Positions 1 to 5,353 are shown, counted from the stretch's first letter. The stretch is 7,765 nucleotides of DNA from Dehalococcoidia bacterium (GCA_011192055.1 DUES01000095.1:1-7765), one strand, 5' to 3'. Notes: generated from the letters alone by a model not told the origin. Numbers and translations: made by a program.

Positions 1-702
1 GGGTACCGATGTCCCAATGAGACCTTTGAGTACCCATGTGAGGTCGGGAAGGACGGGACAGAACCACCAGAAGGCCTGTATCATACCGCGATAGGAAATT
101 GATGCTAACGGTCCGGCGGACATCGCAAGAGATGTTGCCAGCAGGCTCTCGGCCAGCAGGGGCAGGAAACTTGAGTTCATGAAGGAGAGTGTTTCTACTG
201 ATGCCCTGAGAGTCGTAATCTGTGTCAGAGACATACTCAGAAACGTGTAGACTGTTGCTACCAGGACCAGTGCCAGGACTGTGTGGTGCCTTCTGAGACG
301 GTTGATGAGCCACGCCCGGCTAAGTTCGATGCCAACCAGTTTCAAGCCTACGAAGAACAGGTTAGTGGTGATTCCTATCGGGGTAAATAAGTAAGGGCTG
401 TTACCAAAGCCGGAAAAGAACCCTCCAATGATGTAGAGAAGTACCTGGAAGACGCCAATGAGCAAGGCGAATCGAATAATGACATGCCTGTCCCTCAATC
501 TGGCGGCCGGTCTGTATCCGGGTGAGACAAGGACTACCCAGCCCAGGAGTGCCCACAGTACCGGCTGGATGACGTAACTCTGGATGAATCCGCTGACGGG
601 GAGCCTGGGTATTAGCAGGTTTATGCTACAGTATATGGCAACAACCAGACCGAGGATGAGGCACCAGTGATAGCCGGGTCTGGCTTTGACGTCTGCATCC
701 AT
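1..702 (-). CDS. Multi-pass membrane protein, probable N-terminal part of a SipW-type signal peptidase (partial)
   Basis: The minus strand is open from an ATG at 702 to the window edge: 234 codons without a stop, so the C-terminus is missing. A GGGAGAG Shine-Dalgarno lies about 7 bases upstream of the ATG. The protein is very hydrophobic, with about six or seven likely membrane segments (roughly residues 13-31, 44-60, 74-96, 108-125, 141-158, 178-198 and 207-230) and basic stretches between them (RLRDRH near 68-73, RLRRHH near 135-140). It follows two genes with SipW-type signal peptides in the same direction. From memory, signal peptidases of Chloroflexota and archaea can carry a long multi-pass N-terminal extension ending in a segment like residues 204-223 here (YRG, FWWFCP, LPDLTW). 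I therefore infer the peptidase that cleaves the two upstream products. No catalytic Ser/Lys or Ser/His motif is visible, because that part would lie beyond the edge. Alternative: an unrelated integral membrane protein. The reading frame is near certain; the function is not. Confidence 0.6.
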   Translation of the reverse strand, partial: MDADVKARPGYHWCLILGLVVAIYCSINLLIPRLPVSGFIQSYVIQPVLWALLGWVVLVSPGYRPAARLRDRHVIIRFALLIGVFQVLLYIIGGFFSGFGNSPYLFTPIGITTNLFFVGLKLVGIELSRAWLINRLRRHHTVLALVLVATVYTFLSMSLTQITTLRASVETLSFMNSSFLPLLAESLLATSLAMSAGPLASISYRGMIQAFWWFCPVLPDLTWVLKGLIGTSVP

Positions 703-808
703 GGTGAGACTCTCCCAAATAAGAAGACCCTGCCTGCTATTTACCCACAGGTAAGAAGAGACAGGGAGTAACAGTACCAGATTCGCGGGCTATACCTGCA
801 TTGCTGTC

Positions 809-1435
809 TCAGGGACTATATTCGTTCCACTGAACTGCGACTATCTCTATCGTGAAGGTGAGTGTTTCTCCCTGTGGCGCTTCCTGGAGAATATGAATAT
901 CGAAGCTGACACCTGCCGACTGCCCCGGGTCAAGCTGGACTCCGAAATTATCGCCCCACCTCGTCTCGATATCATTCAAGCCATCGCCGTCCAGATCAAG
1001 TTCAACATGCGACGGGAGCTCGCTGTAGTCGAGTCCATTGATGACAGCCCGGTCAATTACAAGGGGTATGGTCCCCCCGTTATGCAGCCAGAACCCCAGG
1101 TGCTCATAGTAACAGGGATATACATTGCTGAATGTGACTTCAAGAAGATCGTAATGACCATCCGGAGGATCGTCGACATCAACAAGTAGCGTCGTGCATG
1201 ACCCGACATCCTTATCACCCTGCACAACGAACCCCATACCGTCCTCACAGTGCCAGTCGAGCCCGTGGTCGAGATGAACAACAAACCACTGGAACTCGAA
1301 CAGCAACTCACCTGTTCTCACTTCGCCCTCAATGTAGAGGGTCTGGTTCCAGTGGGCATAAGCTACGCCCATTGAACCAAGTGTGAGAACCAGTACCAGT
1401 GCCAGGATTCCCACCGCTTTCGTCTTCCCTTTCAT
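809..1435 (-). CDS. Secreted protein with SipW-dependent-type signal peptide (TasA/camelysin-like paralog B)
   Basis: 208 residues. The N-terminus has a basic start (KGKTK), a long hydrophobic core (residues 8-24) and an AYA-HW junction near 25-29 followed by TLYIEGEVRTGE, the pattern of SipW-processed proteins such as TasA and camelysin. The mature part is acidic and probably beta-rich, with an aspartate-rich stretch (DLDGDGLND, about 147-155) that could bind calcium. Two motifs are shared with the next upstream gene: YPCYY followed by HN-G-IP (about 106-124) and the C-terminal VQWNE. The proteins are therefore paralogs. A purine-rich AAGGA sits about 7 bases before the ATG, with GAGGAG further upstream. 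The gene lies between its paralog and the membrane protein, same direction, with gaps of 177 and 106 bp, so an operon is likely. The product should be exported and may be a fibre or surface-matrix subunit; that role is inferred from the family, not seen. Its size is moderately below TasA (about 260 residues). Confidence 0.87.
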   Translation of the reverse strand: MKGKTKAVGILALVLVLTLGSMGVAYAHWNQTLYIEGEVRTGELLFEFQWFVVHLDHGLDWHCEDGMGFVVQGDKDVGSCTTLLVDVDDPPDGHYDLLEVTFSNVYPCYYEHLGFWLHNGGTIPLVIDRAVINGLDYSELPSHVELDLDGDGLNDIETRWGDNFGVQLDPGQSAGVSFDIHILQEAPQGETLTFTIEIVAVQWNEYSP

Positions 1436-1612
1436 TAAATTTCCTTTATTCTCCTCTTCCTATCGTATCCAGGTACCTTGGGAGAACTGCCGGGGGGCTT
1501 TCAGGGGGTGTCCTGCCATTTCAACTGGTCTGGGGAGATACCTTGCGCCCCCCGTGTGTTCCTGAACAGCGACCTCACGTCAGATAAAACCACGTTGGTT
1601 GTGAGATACTCA
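1436..1612. other. Intergenic spacer with C/G-rich inverted repeat
   Basis: This 177-bp gap between the two secreted-protein genes contains an exact 8-bp inverted repeat of cggggggc (1491-1498) and gccccccg (1547-1554), 48 bases apart, with more G-runs inside. There is no T-tract after either arm on the minus strand, so it does not look like a terminator. It could lower expression of the downstream paralog or stabilise the upstream message. No gene is seen. Confidence 0.3.
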
Positions 1613-2344
1613 CTATTGGAGTGGTTCGAACTCATTCCACTGGACAAGCTCAACCATCTCATCAAATACATACTCCGCTAGCTGCCCAGCTCCCTGCAAG
1701 ACATGGAAGTCCAGGTCAATTATGATGATATTACAGGGATCGATCTGTTCACCGATGAATGTGCCAGTGACGTGAACAGCCACATCAGGAATTCCGTCAT
1801 TACCAAAATCAATAAGCTTGATTGTGCACGGCACGACCGGGTACCAGGTTGAAGCAGGCATAAGAACCCAGGTGTCACCACCGTCCCAGCTTACCCAGTG
1901 GTCCACATTGCAGTGCTCCCACACAGTCTGAACCTTGACCGGTATGGATCCACTATTGTGGATTACAAAGTACGCCGTGGAATAGTAGCACGGATAGCCA
2001 TTCTCAATGACTACCTGAGCGGTGTCAGGGCCGGTAATCTCGGCAAAGGACCGCCCAACGTCCTTGGGTCCCCTAGGCGGTAAGGGTTGGGAAGCCAGTG
2101 GGTCATTGCTGCTTTCCGGACCCCAGTGGTTGTATTCATCACCACTGCCATTATCCAGTGGGTCGATATTCTCGTCATTTGGAAAACCATCATCATCAGT
2201 GAAAGCATCCACGAATTCGGCATTGACCTCACCGGTGAGCACCACGGCCTCGACGGCAAGGGTTTTATCCCACATGGCATAACCGACTCCAACTGTTCCC
2301 AGAGCAAGCACAATTGCCAGCGACAGGATTCCTACCTTTTTCAT
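1613..2344 (-). CDS. Secreted protein with SipW-dependent-type signal peptide (TasA/camelysin-like paralog A)
   Basis: 243 residues, first gene of the leftward group. The signal region has MKK, a hydrophobic core (about 4-22) and GYAMW followed by DKTLAVEAVVLTGEV, typical of SipW substrates. Residues about 46-90 are rich in Asp, Asn, Gly and Pro and look disordered or calcium-binding; they have no counterpart of that length in paralog B. Then come YPCYY with HNSGSIP (about 117-135), two further cysteines (HCNV about 144 and PCTI about 173), DFGNDGIPD (about 179-187) and the C-terminal VQWNEF. The AAAGGAG ribosome site ends about 10 bases before the ATG, which fixes the start. It is the largest and most upstream member, so it may be the main structural subunit with paralog B as an accessory. 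That division of labour is a guess. A 175-base leader separates the start from a strong hairpin at 2520-2570, so control by attenuation is possible. Confidence 0.88.
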   Translation of the reverse strand: MKKVGILSLAIVLALGTVGVGYAMWDKTLAVEAVVLTGEVNAEFVDAFTDDDGFPNDENIDPLDNGSGDEYNHWGPESSNDPLASQPLPPRGPKDVGRSFAEITGPDTAQVVIENGYPCYYSTAYFVIHNSGSIPVKVQTVWEHCNVDHWVSWDGGDTWVLMPASTWYPVVPCTIKLIDFGNDGIPDVAVHVTGTFIGEQIDPCNIIIIDLDFHVLQGAGQLAEYVFDEMVELVQWNEFEPLQ

Positions 2345-2383
2345 CTTACCTGTCTCCTTTTTTTAATCGTTACCCGTTAACCC

Positions 2384-2415
2384 TTCTCCGGAATTCGGCG
2401 GTATTTTACGGAGAA
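2384..2415 (-). promoter_or_regulatory. Small hairpin in the 5' leader of the secreted-protein operon
   Basis: ttctccg (2384-2390) is an exact inverted repeat of cggagaa (2409-2415), with an 18-base loop. On the minus strand it sits about 40 bases before the first start codon. It is weak alone, but its place in the leader makes a role in translation or message stability possible. Confidence 0.25.
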
Positions 2416-2518
2416 TCGACCAGGGCTTTGTTTTGCACCCATTGATGTGATTTACCTAGGCTTGATTACTACGTTGCCCTAACCTGCTACTTCCTGATTC
2501 GACCCGACCAAGCCAATC

Positions 2519-2571
2519 AAAAAGGGCACCAAGACTCGCAGTGTAGTGTTACGAATCCTGGTGCCCTTTTC
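2519..2571 (-). terminator. Strong hairpin with A/T flanks, intrinsic terminator or attenuator
   Basis: aaaagggcacca (2520-2531) pairs perfectly with tggtgccctttt (2559-2570). The stem continues through two mismatches to cga/tcg-type pairs near 2536-2538 and 2552-2554, leaving a loop of about 13 bases. Read on the minus strand it ends in five T residues followed by G-A-T-T, a classical intrinsic terminator; on the plus strand the T-tract is four bases and then C. It lies between divergent genes, where no terminator is needed, 175 bases upstream of the leftward operon start. It is therefore either an attenuator in that operon's leader, the end of a short unrecognised minus-strand RNA, or a relic. 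Confidence 0.55.
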
Positions 2572-2688
2572 CCGACCTCTCAGCCACTGTACCACCAACG
2601 CCGATACGGACAGGAGATTTGTACTCAATTGCCCCCGAAGTCTAGTACCAAAAAGTAGACCTGTCTATTCTCCCAATGGACAGTTATA

Positions 2689-2700
2689 TTATTGCAATAA
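2689..2700. promoter_or_regulatory. Perfect 12-bp palindrome, possible operator (copy 1)
   Basis: TTATTGCAATAA reads the same on both strands. Its inner ten bases recur at 2817-2826. Its position in the divergent gap, next to AT-rich sequence that could contain a minus-strand -10 element (TATAAC), suits a binding site for a dimeric regulator. The regulator is unknown. Confidence 0.35.
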
Positions 2701-2816
2701 CCAGTACACCTTATGGCTTATTTATGAGAAATCCATACGTTACTCCTTTTACTCCTTGTGGACTATTCTCTAGAAAATCTGTAGCGACAGGAAGGTACAG
2801 CACTTACCGGTGCCGC

Positions 2817-2826
2817 TATTGCAATA
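2817..2826. promoter_or_regulatory. 10-bp palindrome TATTGCAATA, possible operator (copy 2)
   Basis: This is an exact second copy of the core of the 2689-2700 palindrome, centred 127 bp from it, about 220 bp upstream of the TIM-barrel gene start. Two matching palindromes in one divergent gap could allow DNA looping by one regulator. Confidence 0.35.
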
Positions 2827-2856
2827 TTCAGTAAACAACATGTAATATTCGTAACA
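2823..2856. repeat. Imperfect direct repeat, 21-bp period
   Basis: aatattcagtaaaca (2823-2837) recurs as aatattcgtaaca (2844-2856), differing by two single-base gaps. The repeats start 21 bases apart, two helical turns, so a protein could bind both on one face. The first copy overlaps the second palindrome. It may be an activator site for the rightward gene. Confidence 0.3.
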
Positions 2857-3022
2857 AAGCAATGGCTGCCGGCGTAATCCTTCGCGGACTGCCGCAGGAT
2901 ATACCGCCAAATGACAGCCATACATATATTTCCGGAGGCGGCAAGTAGTCAGTTGTCCTGCCCGGAACCCGGAGATAAAGCAAAGGCACATCATGCTATT
3001 ATGGTAGTTAAAAAAGGAGAAA

Positions 3023-3043
3023 ATGCCGGACAAGGAGAGTTAA
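3023..3043 (+). other. Six-codon upstream reading frame overlapping the ribosome site of the next gene
   Basis: An ATG at 3023 has a good AAGGAG (3014-3019) just upstream and reads M-P-D-K-E-S before TAA at 3041-3043, two bases before the start of the TIM-barrel gene. The block AAGGAGA...ATGCCGGA occurs twice (3014-3030 and 3032-3053), which looks like a duplicated start region. Translation of this mini-frame could be coupled to, or compete with, the main start. Confidence 0.35.
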
Positions 3044-3045
3044 AG

Positions 3046-3933
3046 ATGCCGGAAAAACAATCACACATGCCGGAAGTCCCCTTCGGTCCACACACAATCT
3101 CACGACTGATAGTCGGGGGGAACCAGCAAATCGGAGCGTCCCATGCGTCCGGAGACATGAGCAAGCACATGCTCGAATACTTCACACTGGAACAGACCGT
3201 AGAGTTCCTGCGGAGCTGTACGGCGCAGGGTATCAACACGTGGCAGAGTAACTACGGTGAGAAAAGTCGGGCTGCCCTCTTCAAACTTCGTGATGAAGGT
3301 GAGACACTGAATATGCTCCCCCTTAGCGCACCGCAGGTTACCGGCCTTGACAATGAGCGGCTACGCCCCGCGCTGGAACGCATGGAGGGTACCTGGGACA
3401 GGATGATGGAGGAGTACAAACCCATCGGTGTTTTCCTCTGGGGTATGCTGACGGATGTGTTGTGGCGTGAAGGAAAAATAGATATGGCACGTGACTTCCT
3501 GGCAAAGGCTCGTGATACCGGCGTCCAGGTCGGTGTTGCAACTCATATACCGGAGGTAATTGAATACATCGAGGAGAAAGACTGGGACGTCGATTTCTAC
3601 ATGGCATCTCTATACAAATGGATGAAGAGCCGTGAGGAGATACTGGCAATCCTGCCCGAGATACCGGTTGACGGTCATCAGGGCTGGGAGTTTTATTTGC
3701 CCTCGGAACTCCCGAGAATGTGTGACACAATAAGGCAGACACCGAAGACGTGCCTTGCCTTTAAGCTCTTCGCAGCCGGGAGAACAAGTACTACGCCGGA
3801 GCAGGTGAGTGAAGTCTTTGAATTTGTCCTCGGGCACATCAAACCCACTGACGCTGTCGTCGTAGGCATGTATCCCCGCTTCGCCGACCAGATGGTCAAA
3901 GAGAATGCTGACCTGGTGAAGAAATTCGGATAA
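3046..3933 (+). CDS. TIM-barrel protein related to aldo/keto reductases, function unknown
   Basis: 295 residues from ATG 3046, chosen because AAGGAG (3032-3037) lies 8 bases upstream. An in-frame ATG at 2911 would add 45 residues of unconserved sequence without a ribosome site. Barrel-like segments in order: SRLIVGGN (about 19-26), GINTWQ (about 60-65), a long helical middle, VQVGVATHIPEVIEYI (about 161-176), VDFYMASLY (about 183-191), CLAFKLFAAGR (about 238-248) and DAVVVGMYPRFADQMVKENADLV near the end. The His-Ile-Pro, Lys-Leu-Phe-Ala-Ala-Gly-Arg and VVVGMY elements match the layout of aldo/keto reductases. However, the usual Asp-Tyr-Lys-His tetrad and the GxxxxGxG-type start are not evident, so it may be a relative with another chemistry. 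It has no signal peptide or membrane segment and is cytosolic. It stands alone, divergent from the secreted-protein group and 1.7 kb before the dehydrogenase operon; a link to either is not shown. Confidence 0.85.
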   Translation: MPEKQSHMPEVPFGPHTISRLIVGGNQQIGASHASGDMSKHMLEYFTLEQTVEFLRSCTAQGINTWQSNYGEKSRAALFKLRDEGETLNMLPLSAPQVTGLDNERLRPALERMEGTWDRMMEEYKPIGVFLWGMLTDVLWREGKIDMARDFLAKARDTGVQVGVATHIPEVIEYIEEKDWDVDFYMASLYKWMKSREEILAILPEIPVDGHQGWEFYLPSELPRMCDTIRQTPKTCLAFKLFAAGRTSTTPEQVSEVFEFVLGHIKPTDAVVVGMYPRFADQMVKENADLVKKFG

Positions 3934-3952
3934 GCACAGCAGGTCATCCTCC

Positions 3953-3970
3953 CCCGCCGTGTTCGGTGGG
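3953..3970 (+). terminator. Weak hairpin after the TIM-barrel gene
   Basis: cccgccg (3953-3959) pairs with cggtggg (3964-3970) with one G-T pair and a 4-base loop, about 20 bases after the stop codon. No T-tract follows (aatta instead), so it is at best a poor intrinsic terminator or a 3'-end stabiliser. Confidence 0.35.
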
Positions 3971-4122
3971 AATTACCAGACTGCTCCGGGCATATCACAC
4001 GAAGTAGCAATACCATGTGAAGAAAGGTGTGATAGTGGAGGAAGGGGGAGCTAGCCAGAGGCACGGCGTCCCTTCGCGGTTCTCCCTTGCCCGATTGGTG
4101 GTGAAACCTGTCCAGAATGGGT

Positions 4123-4151
4123 TTGGCAACCGCTGTTGGGTTTGCTATACT
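4123..4151 (+). promoter_or_regulatory. Near-consensus sigma-70-type promoter of the small-RNA candidate
   Basis: TTGGCA (4123-4128) and TATACT (4146-4151) each match the consensus hexamers at five of six positions and are separated by exactly 17 bases. This is the best promoter match I found in the window. The expected start is near A4158. Confidence 0.65.
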
Positions 4152-4157
4152 GCTCTC

Positions 4158-4225
4158 ACGGTTGAAAGCGGTTCTAGGGCCGACGTAGGCCGTTCCGCAA
4201 GCCCTCTTCAGTGAGGGCTTTATTC
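4158..4225 (+). ncRNA. Candidate orphan small RNA, about 68 nt
   Basis: The segment begins at the expected start of the promoter at 4123-4151 and ends at an intrinsic terminator. It has no start codon with a ribosome site. It can fold into a hairpin: gcgg (4168-4171) with ccgc (4195-4198), an asymmetric internal loop, then ggcc (4178-4181) with ggcc (4188-4191) closing gacgta, directly followed by the terminator stem. The next gene downstream is on the opposite strand and dead, so this is not a leader of a plus-strand gene. I do not recognise it as 6S, SRP, tmRNA or a known riboswitch. It may act in trans by base pairing, or be antisense if transcription runs on into the transporter remnant. 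Expression is inferred from signals only. Confidence 0.5.
4199..4225 (+). terminator. Intrinsic terminator of the small-RNA candidate
   Basis: aagccctc (4199-4206) pairs with gagggctt (4213-4220) around the 6-base loop ttcagt, followed by T-rich tttattcgttt. The 5' flank has only two A residues, so it works in the plus direction. Confidence 0.7.
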
Positions 4226-4465
4226 GTTTAGACCGACTTTACTTTGGAAGGTCTACTTTGCCCTCATACTGGTCGACTATGAATCGTCTCTGGATGTCGA
4301 ATATAACCTTAATAGTATAAGTCCTTCAAATATGTCTTACCATATATAGAAGCAATGTCCAGGGTGCTTGCCGGTAACTAAAGATAGGACTGGTACCGGA
4401 ACATCGTAAAACAGGGTCTTGACCGGTACGGTAATCATGCCGAAGTATTGCCTGATTCCGGTTGT

Positions 4466-4857
4466 TTATGACTGTTCCTCTGCCCCGGAACGCAGCAAGA
4501 AGATACTGAGGATGAAAGCCAACGTGCTCAGTACGAGACAGATGATGAAAGCCCAATGATAACTCCCGTTGGCATCAAAGATACCCCCGGCAAGAGGAGG
4601 TCCAACTGCACCGCCTATCGACCCCATTACCATTGTAGTGAACCACCCACCAGCATGGTGATTGAGATGGCAAAAGAGAATGCCCCTCTCTCCCAGCCGA
4701 ACTGGGTGGTAATCGGCTTCAGGAATATACCAAAGCTAAAGAAGGTGAGAGAGTGAATGGCCAGAATGATCATGGAACTGACAACTACTACCCAGCTGTG
4801 GTGTAACCGTACAGGTGAAATCATGTACTGTCCAAATCCCATCAGTAATTGTACCAC
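4466..4857 (-). pseudogene. Major-facilitator (oxalate/formate or monocarboxylate antiporter-like) transporter remnant with internal deletion
   Basis: On the minus strand a frame from about 4857 (GTG; or the ATG at 4842 or 4824) reads an N-terminal MFS segment: HHSWVVVVSSMIILAI (TM1), SFGIFLKPITTQFGWERGAFSF (loop after TM1) and AISITMLVGG (start of TM2). This frame stops at 4627. In another frame the sequence continues at about 4650 with TTMVMGSIGGAVGPPLAGG, IFDANGSYHWAFIICL and a last membrane segment ending RSGAEEQS, stop at 4466-4468. That is the TM11-TM12 tail of the same family. Intact members have about 400 residues and 12 segments, so some 270-300 residues are missing and the ends are joined out of frame near 4630-4650. 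No good ribosome site precedes any start. It is non-functional as a transporter. It points left, opposite to the dehydrogenase operon; an intact copy could once have imported that pathway's substrate, but this is speculation. Confidence 0.82.
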
Positions 4858-4961
4858 GTGTTGAGCGGCAGCGTGAGGAAGTAAACCGTTTCCTGCACGT
4901 CATCGATACCATCAGGATGCGGAGGACAAGCTGCCGGTTAGCGGATTGCGGACGAAAGTGC

Positions 4962-5018
4962 CTGTCATTGCGAGCTTACCTGCTGGTGCAGCCAGCAGGC
5001 TAAAGCGAAGTAATCTTA
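4962..5018. repeat. Intergenic hairpin repeat of the 'CATTGCGAGC...GCGAAG-AATC' type
   Basis: tgtcattgcgagc (4963-4975) and gcgaagtaatct (5005-5016) form outer arms around a perfect inner stem, cctgctgg (4979-4986) with ccagcagg (4992-4999), loop tgcag. The outer attgc and gtaat also pair with one G-T. I recognise the general form from dispersed palindromic repeats in several bacterial genomes. A second partial copy is at 5173-5193. Confidence 0.5.
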
Positions 5019-5045
5019 TCGACTGTATGTTTATAATGATGAATA

Positions 5046-5094
5046 ACAAGGGGGACACCCCCTTGTACCCCCGTTCCAAAGGGGTTCCACCCCT
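5046..5094. repeat. C/G-rich double-hairpin repeat
   Basis: acaaggggg (5046-5054) and cccccttgt (5058-5066) form a perfect 9-bp stem with a 3-base loop. aggggt (5080-5085) and acccct (5089-5094) form a second 6-bp stem with a 3-base loop. The block of C-runs (ccccc, ccccc, cccct, then ctggacaccct) resembles dispersed 'gggggacacccc' intergenic repeats known to me from Dehalococcoidia and some other bacteria. No gene ends just before it on either strand, so it is not an obvious terminator. Confidence 0.5.
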
Positions 5095-5172
5095 CTGGAC
5101 ACCCTAAAAGGAGAGAAGTGGAGAACAGGATATCGGATAATAATGGTTGCTGGAATACTGGTGTAAGTACCG

Positions 5173-5193
5173 GTCATTGCAAGCAAAGCAAGC
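5173..5193. repeat. Second, degenerate copy of the CATTGC-type repeat
   Basis: gtcattgcaagc followed by aaagcaagc matches the outer left arm of the 4962-5018 element with one change and lacks the inner palindrome and a clean right arm. It is probably a decayed or partial copy. Confidence 0.35.
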
Positions 5194-5353
5194 TTCTTTT
5201 CTTGCCAGATACAGTATCGAACAAAACCAGACATTAAGCGGAGACCGGTGATGCCTTGACGAATCAGACCGGATAAGCTATCTTTTGATTATTTACCGCA
5301 ACTGGTTGTAATCCGCCCACTACTGACCAGTTTCAGGAATCCTTTAATAAGGA

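Larger units (their letters stand above)
2345..3045. other. Long divergent intergenic region
   Basis: This 701-bp stretch separates the start of the leftward secreted-protein group from the start of the rightward TIM-barrel gene, so promoters for both must lie here. Short open frames occur (for example minus 3033-2770 and plus 2546-2773) but none has a convincing ribosome site or a recognisable protein. The region contains a leader hairpin (2384-2415), a strong hairpin/terminator (2520-2570), two copies of a 10-bp palindrome and a direct repeat (2823-2856), each listed separately. No near-consensus promoter was found; candidates are weak. Confidence 0.5.
3934..4465. other. Intergenic region carrying a small-RNA unit
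   Basis: This 532-bp gap lies between the TIM-barrel gene and the 3' end of the inverted transporter remnant. Apart from the weak hairpin at 3953-3970 and the promoter, RNA and terminator unit at 4123-4225, I see nothing that codes. A plus-strand open frame at 4017-4214 runs straight through the promoter and RNA and has no ribosome site. Around 4365-4400 there are short ccggta/taccgg inverted copies without clear meaning. Confidence 0.45.

Noticed and set aside
893..1311. Open frames inside the secreted-protein gene (plus 893-1189, minus 1311-1057, plus 1198-1386)
   Set aside because: They overlap a gene with a clear signal peptide and paralog; no ribosome sites and low-complexity or implausible composition.
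2550..2590. Possible tRNA (Ser/Leu-like D-arm GTGGCTGAGAGGT) or T-box (GGTGGTAC) on the minus strand next to the hairpin
   Set aside because: No acceptor stem, anticodon arm or TTCGA-type T-arm can be built around it, and the T-box consensus and specifier structure are missing; the downstream genes are also not of the type T-boxes control.
2770..3033. Minus-strand 87-residue open frame in the divergent gap
   Set aside because: Cysteine- and tyrosine-rich sequence without a recognisable pattern, no ribosome site, and it overlaps the control region of the plus-strand gene.
2911..3045. In-frame N-terminal extension of the TIM-barrel protein from ATG 2911
   Set aside because: There is no ribosome site at 2911, the extension has no family-like sequence, and AAGGAG is perfectly placed before ATG 3046.
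4017..4214. Plus-strand 65-residue open frame
   Set aside because: It runs through a near-consensus promoter and into a terminator stem, and has no similarity to anything I recognise.
4326..4556. Minus-strand 76-residue open frame at the transporter tail
   Set aside because: It is a shifted frame over the real MFS C-terminal sequence, which reads in the frame ending at 4466.
5041..5200. CRISPR array
   Set aside because: The repeats are hairpin elements of differing sequence and spacing; there are no regularly spaced identical repeats and no cas genes.
5031..5234. Minus-strand 67-residue open frame
   Set aside because: It is translated from the C/G-rich hairpin repeats and has no start signal.
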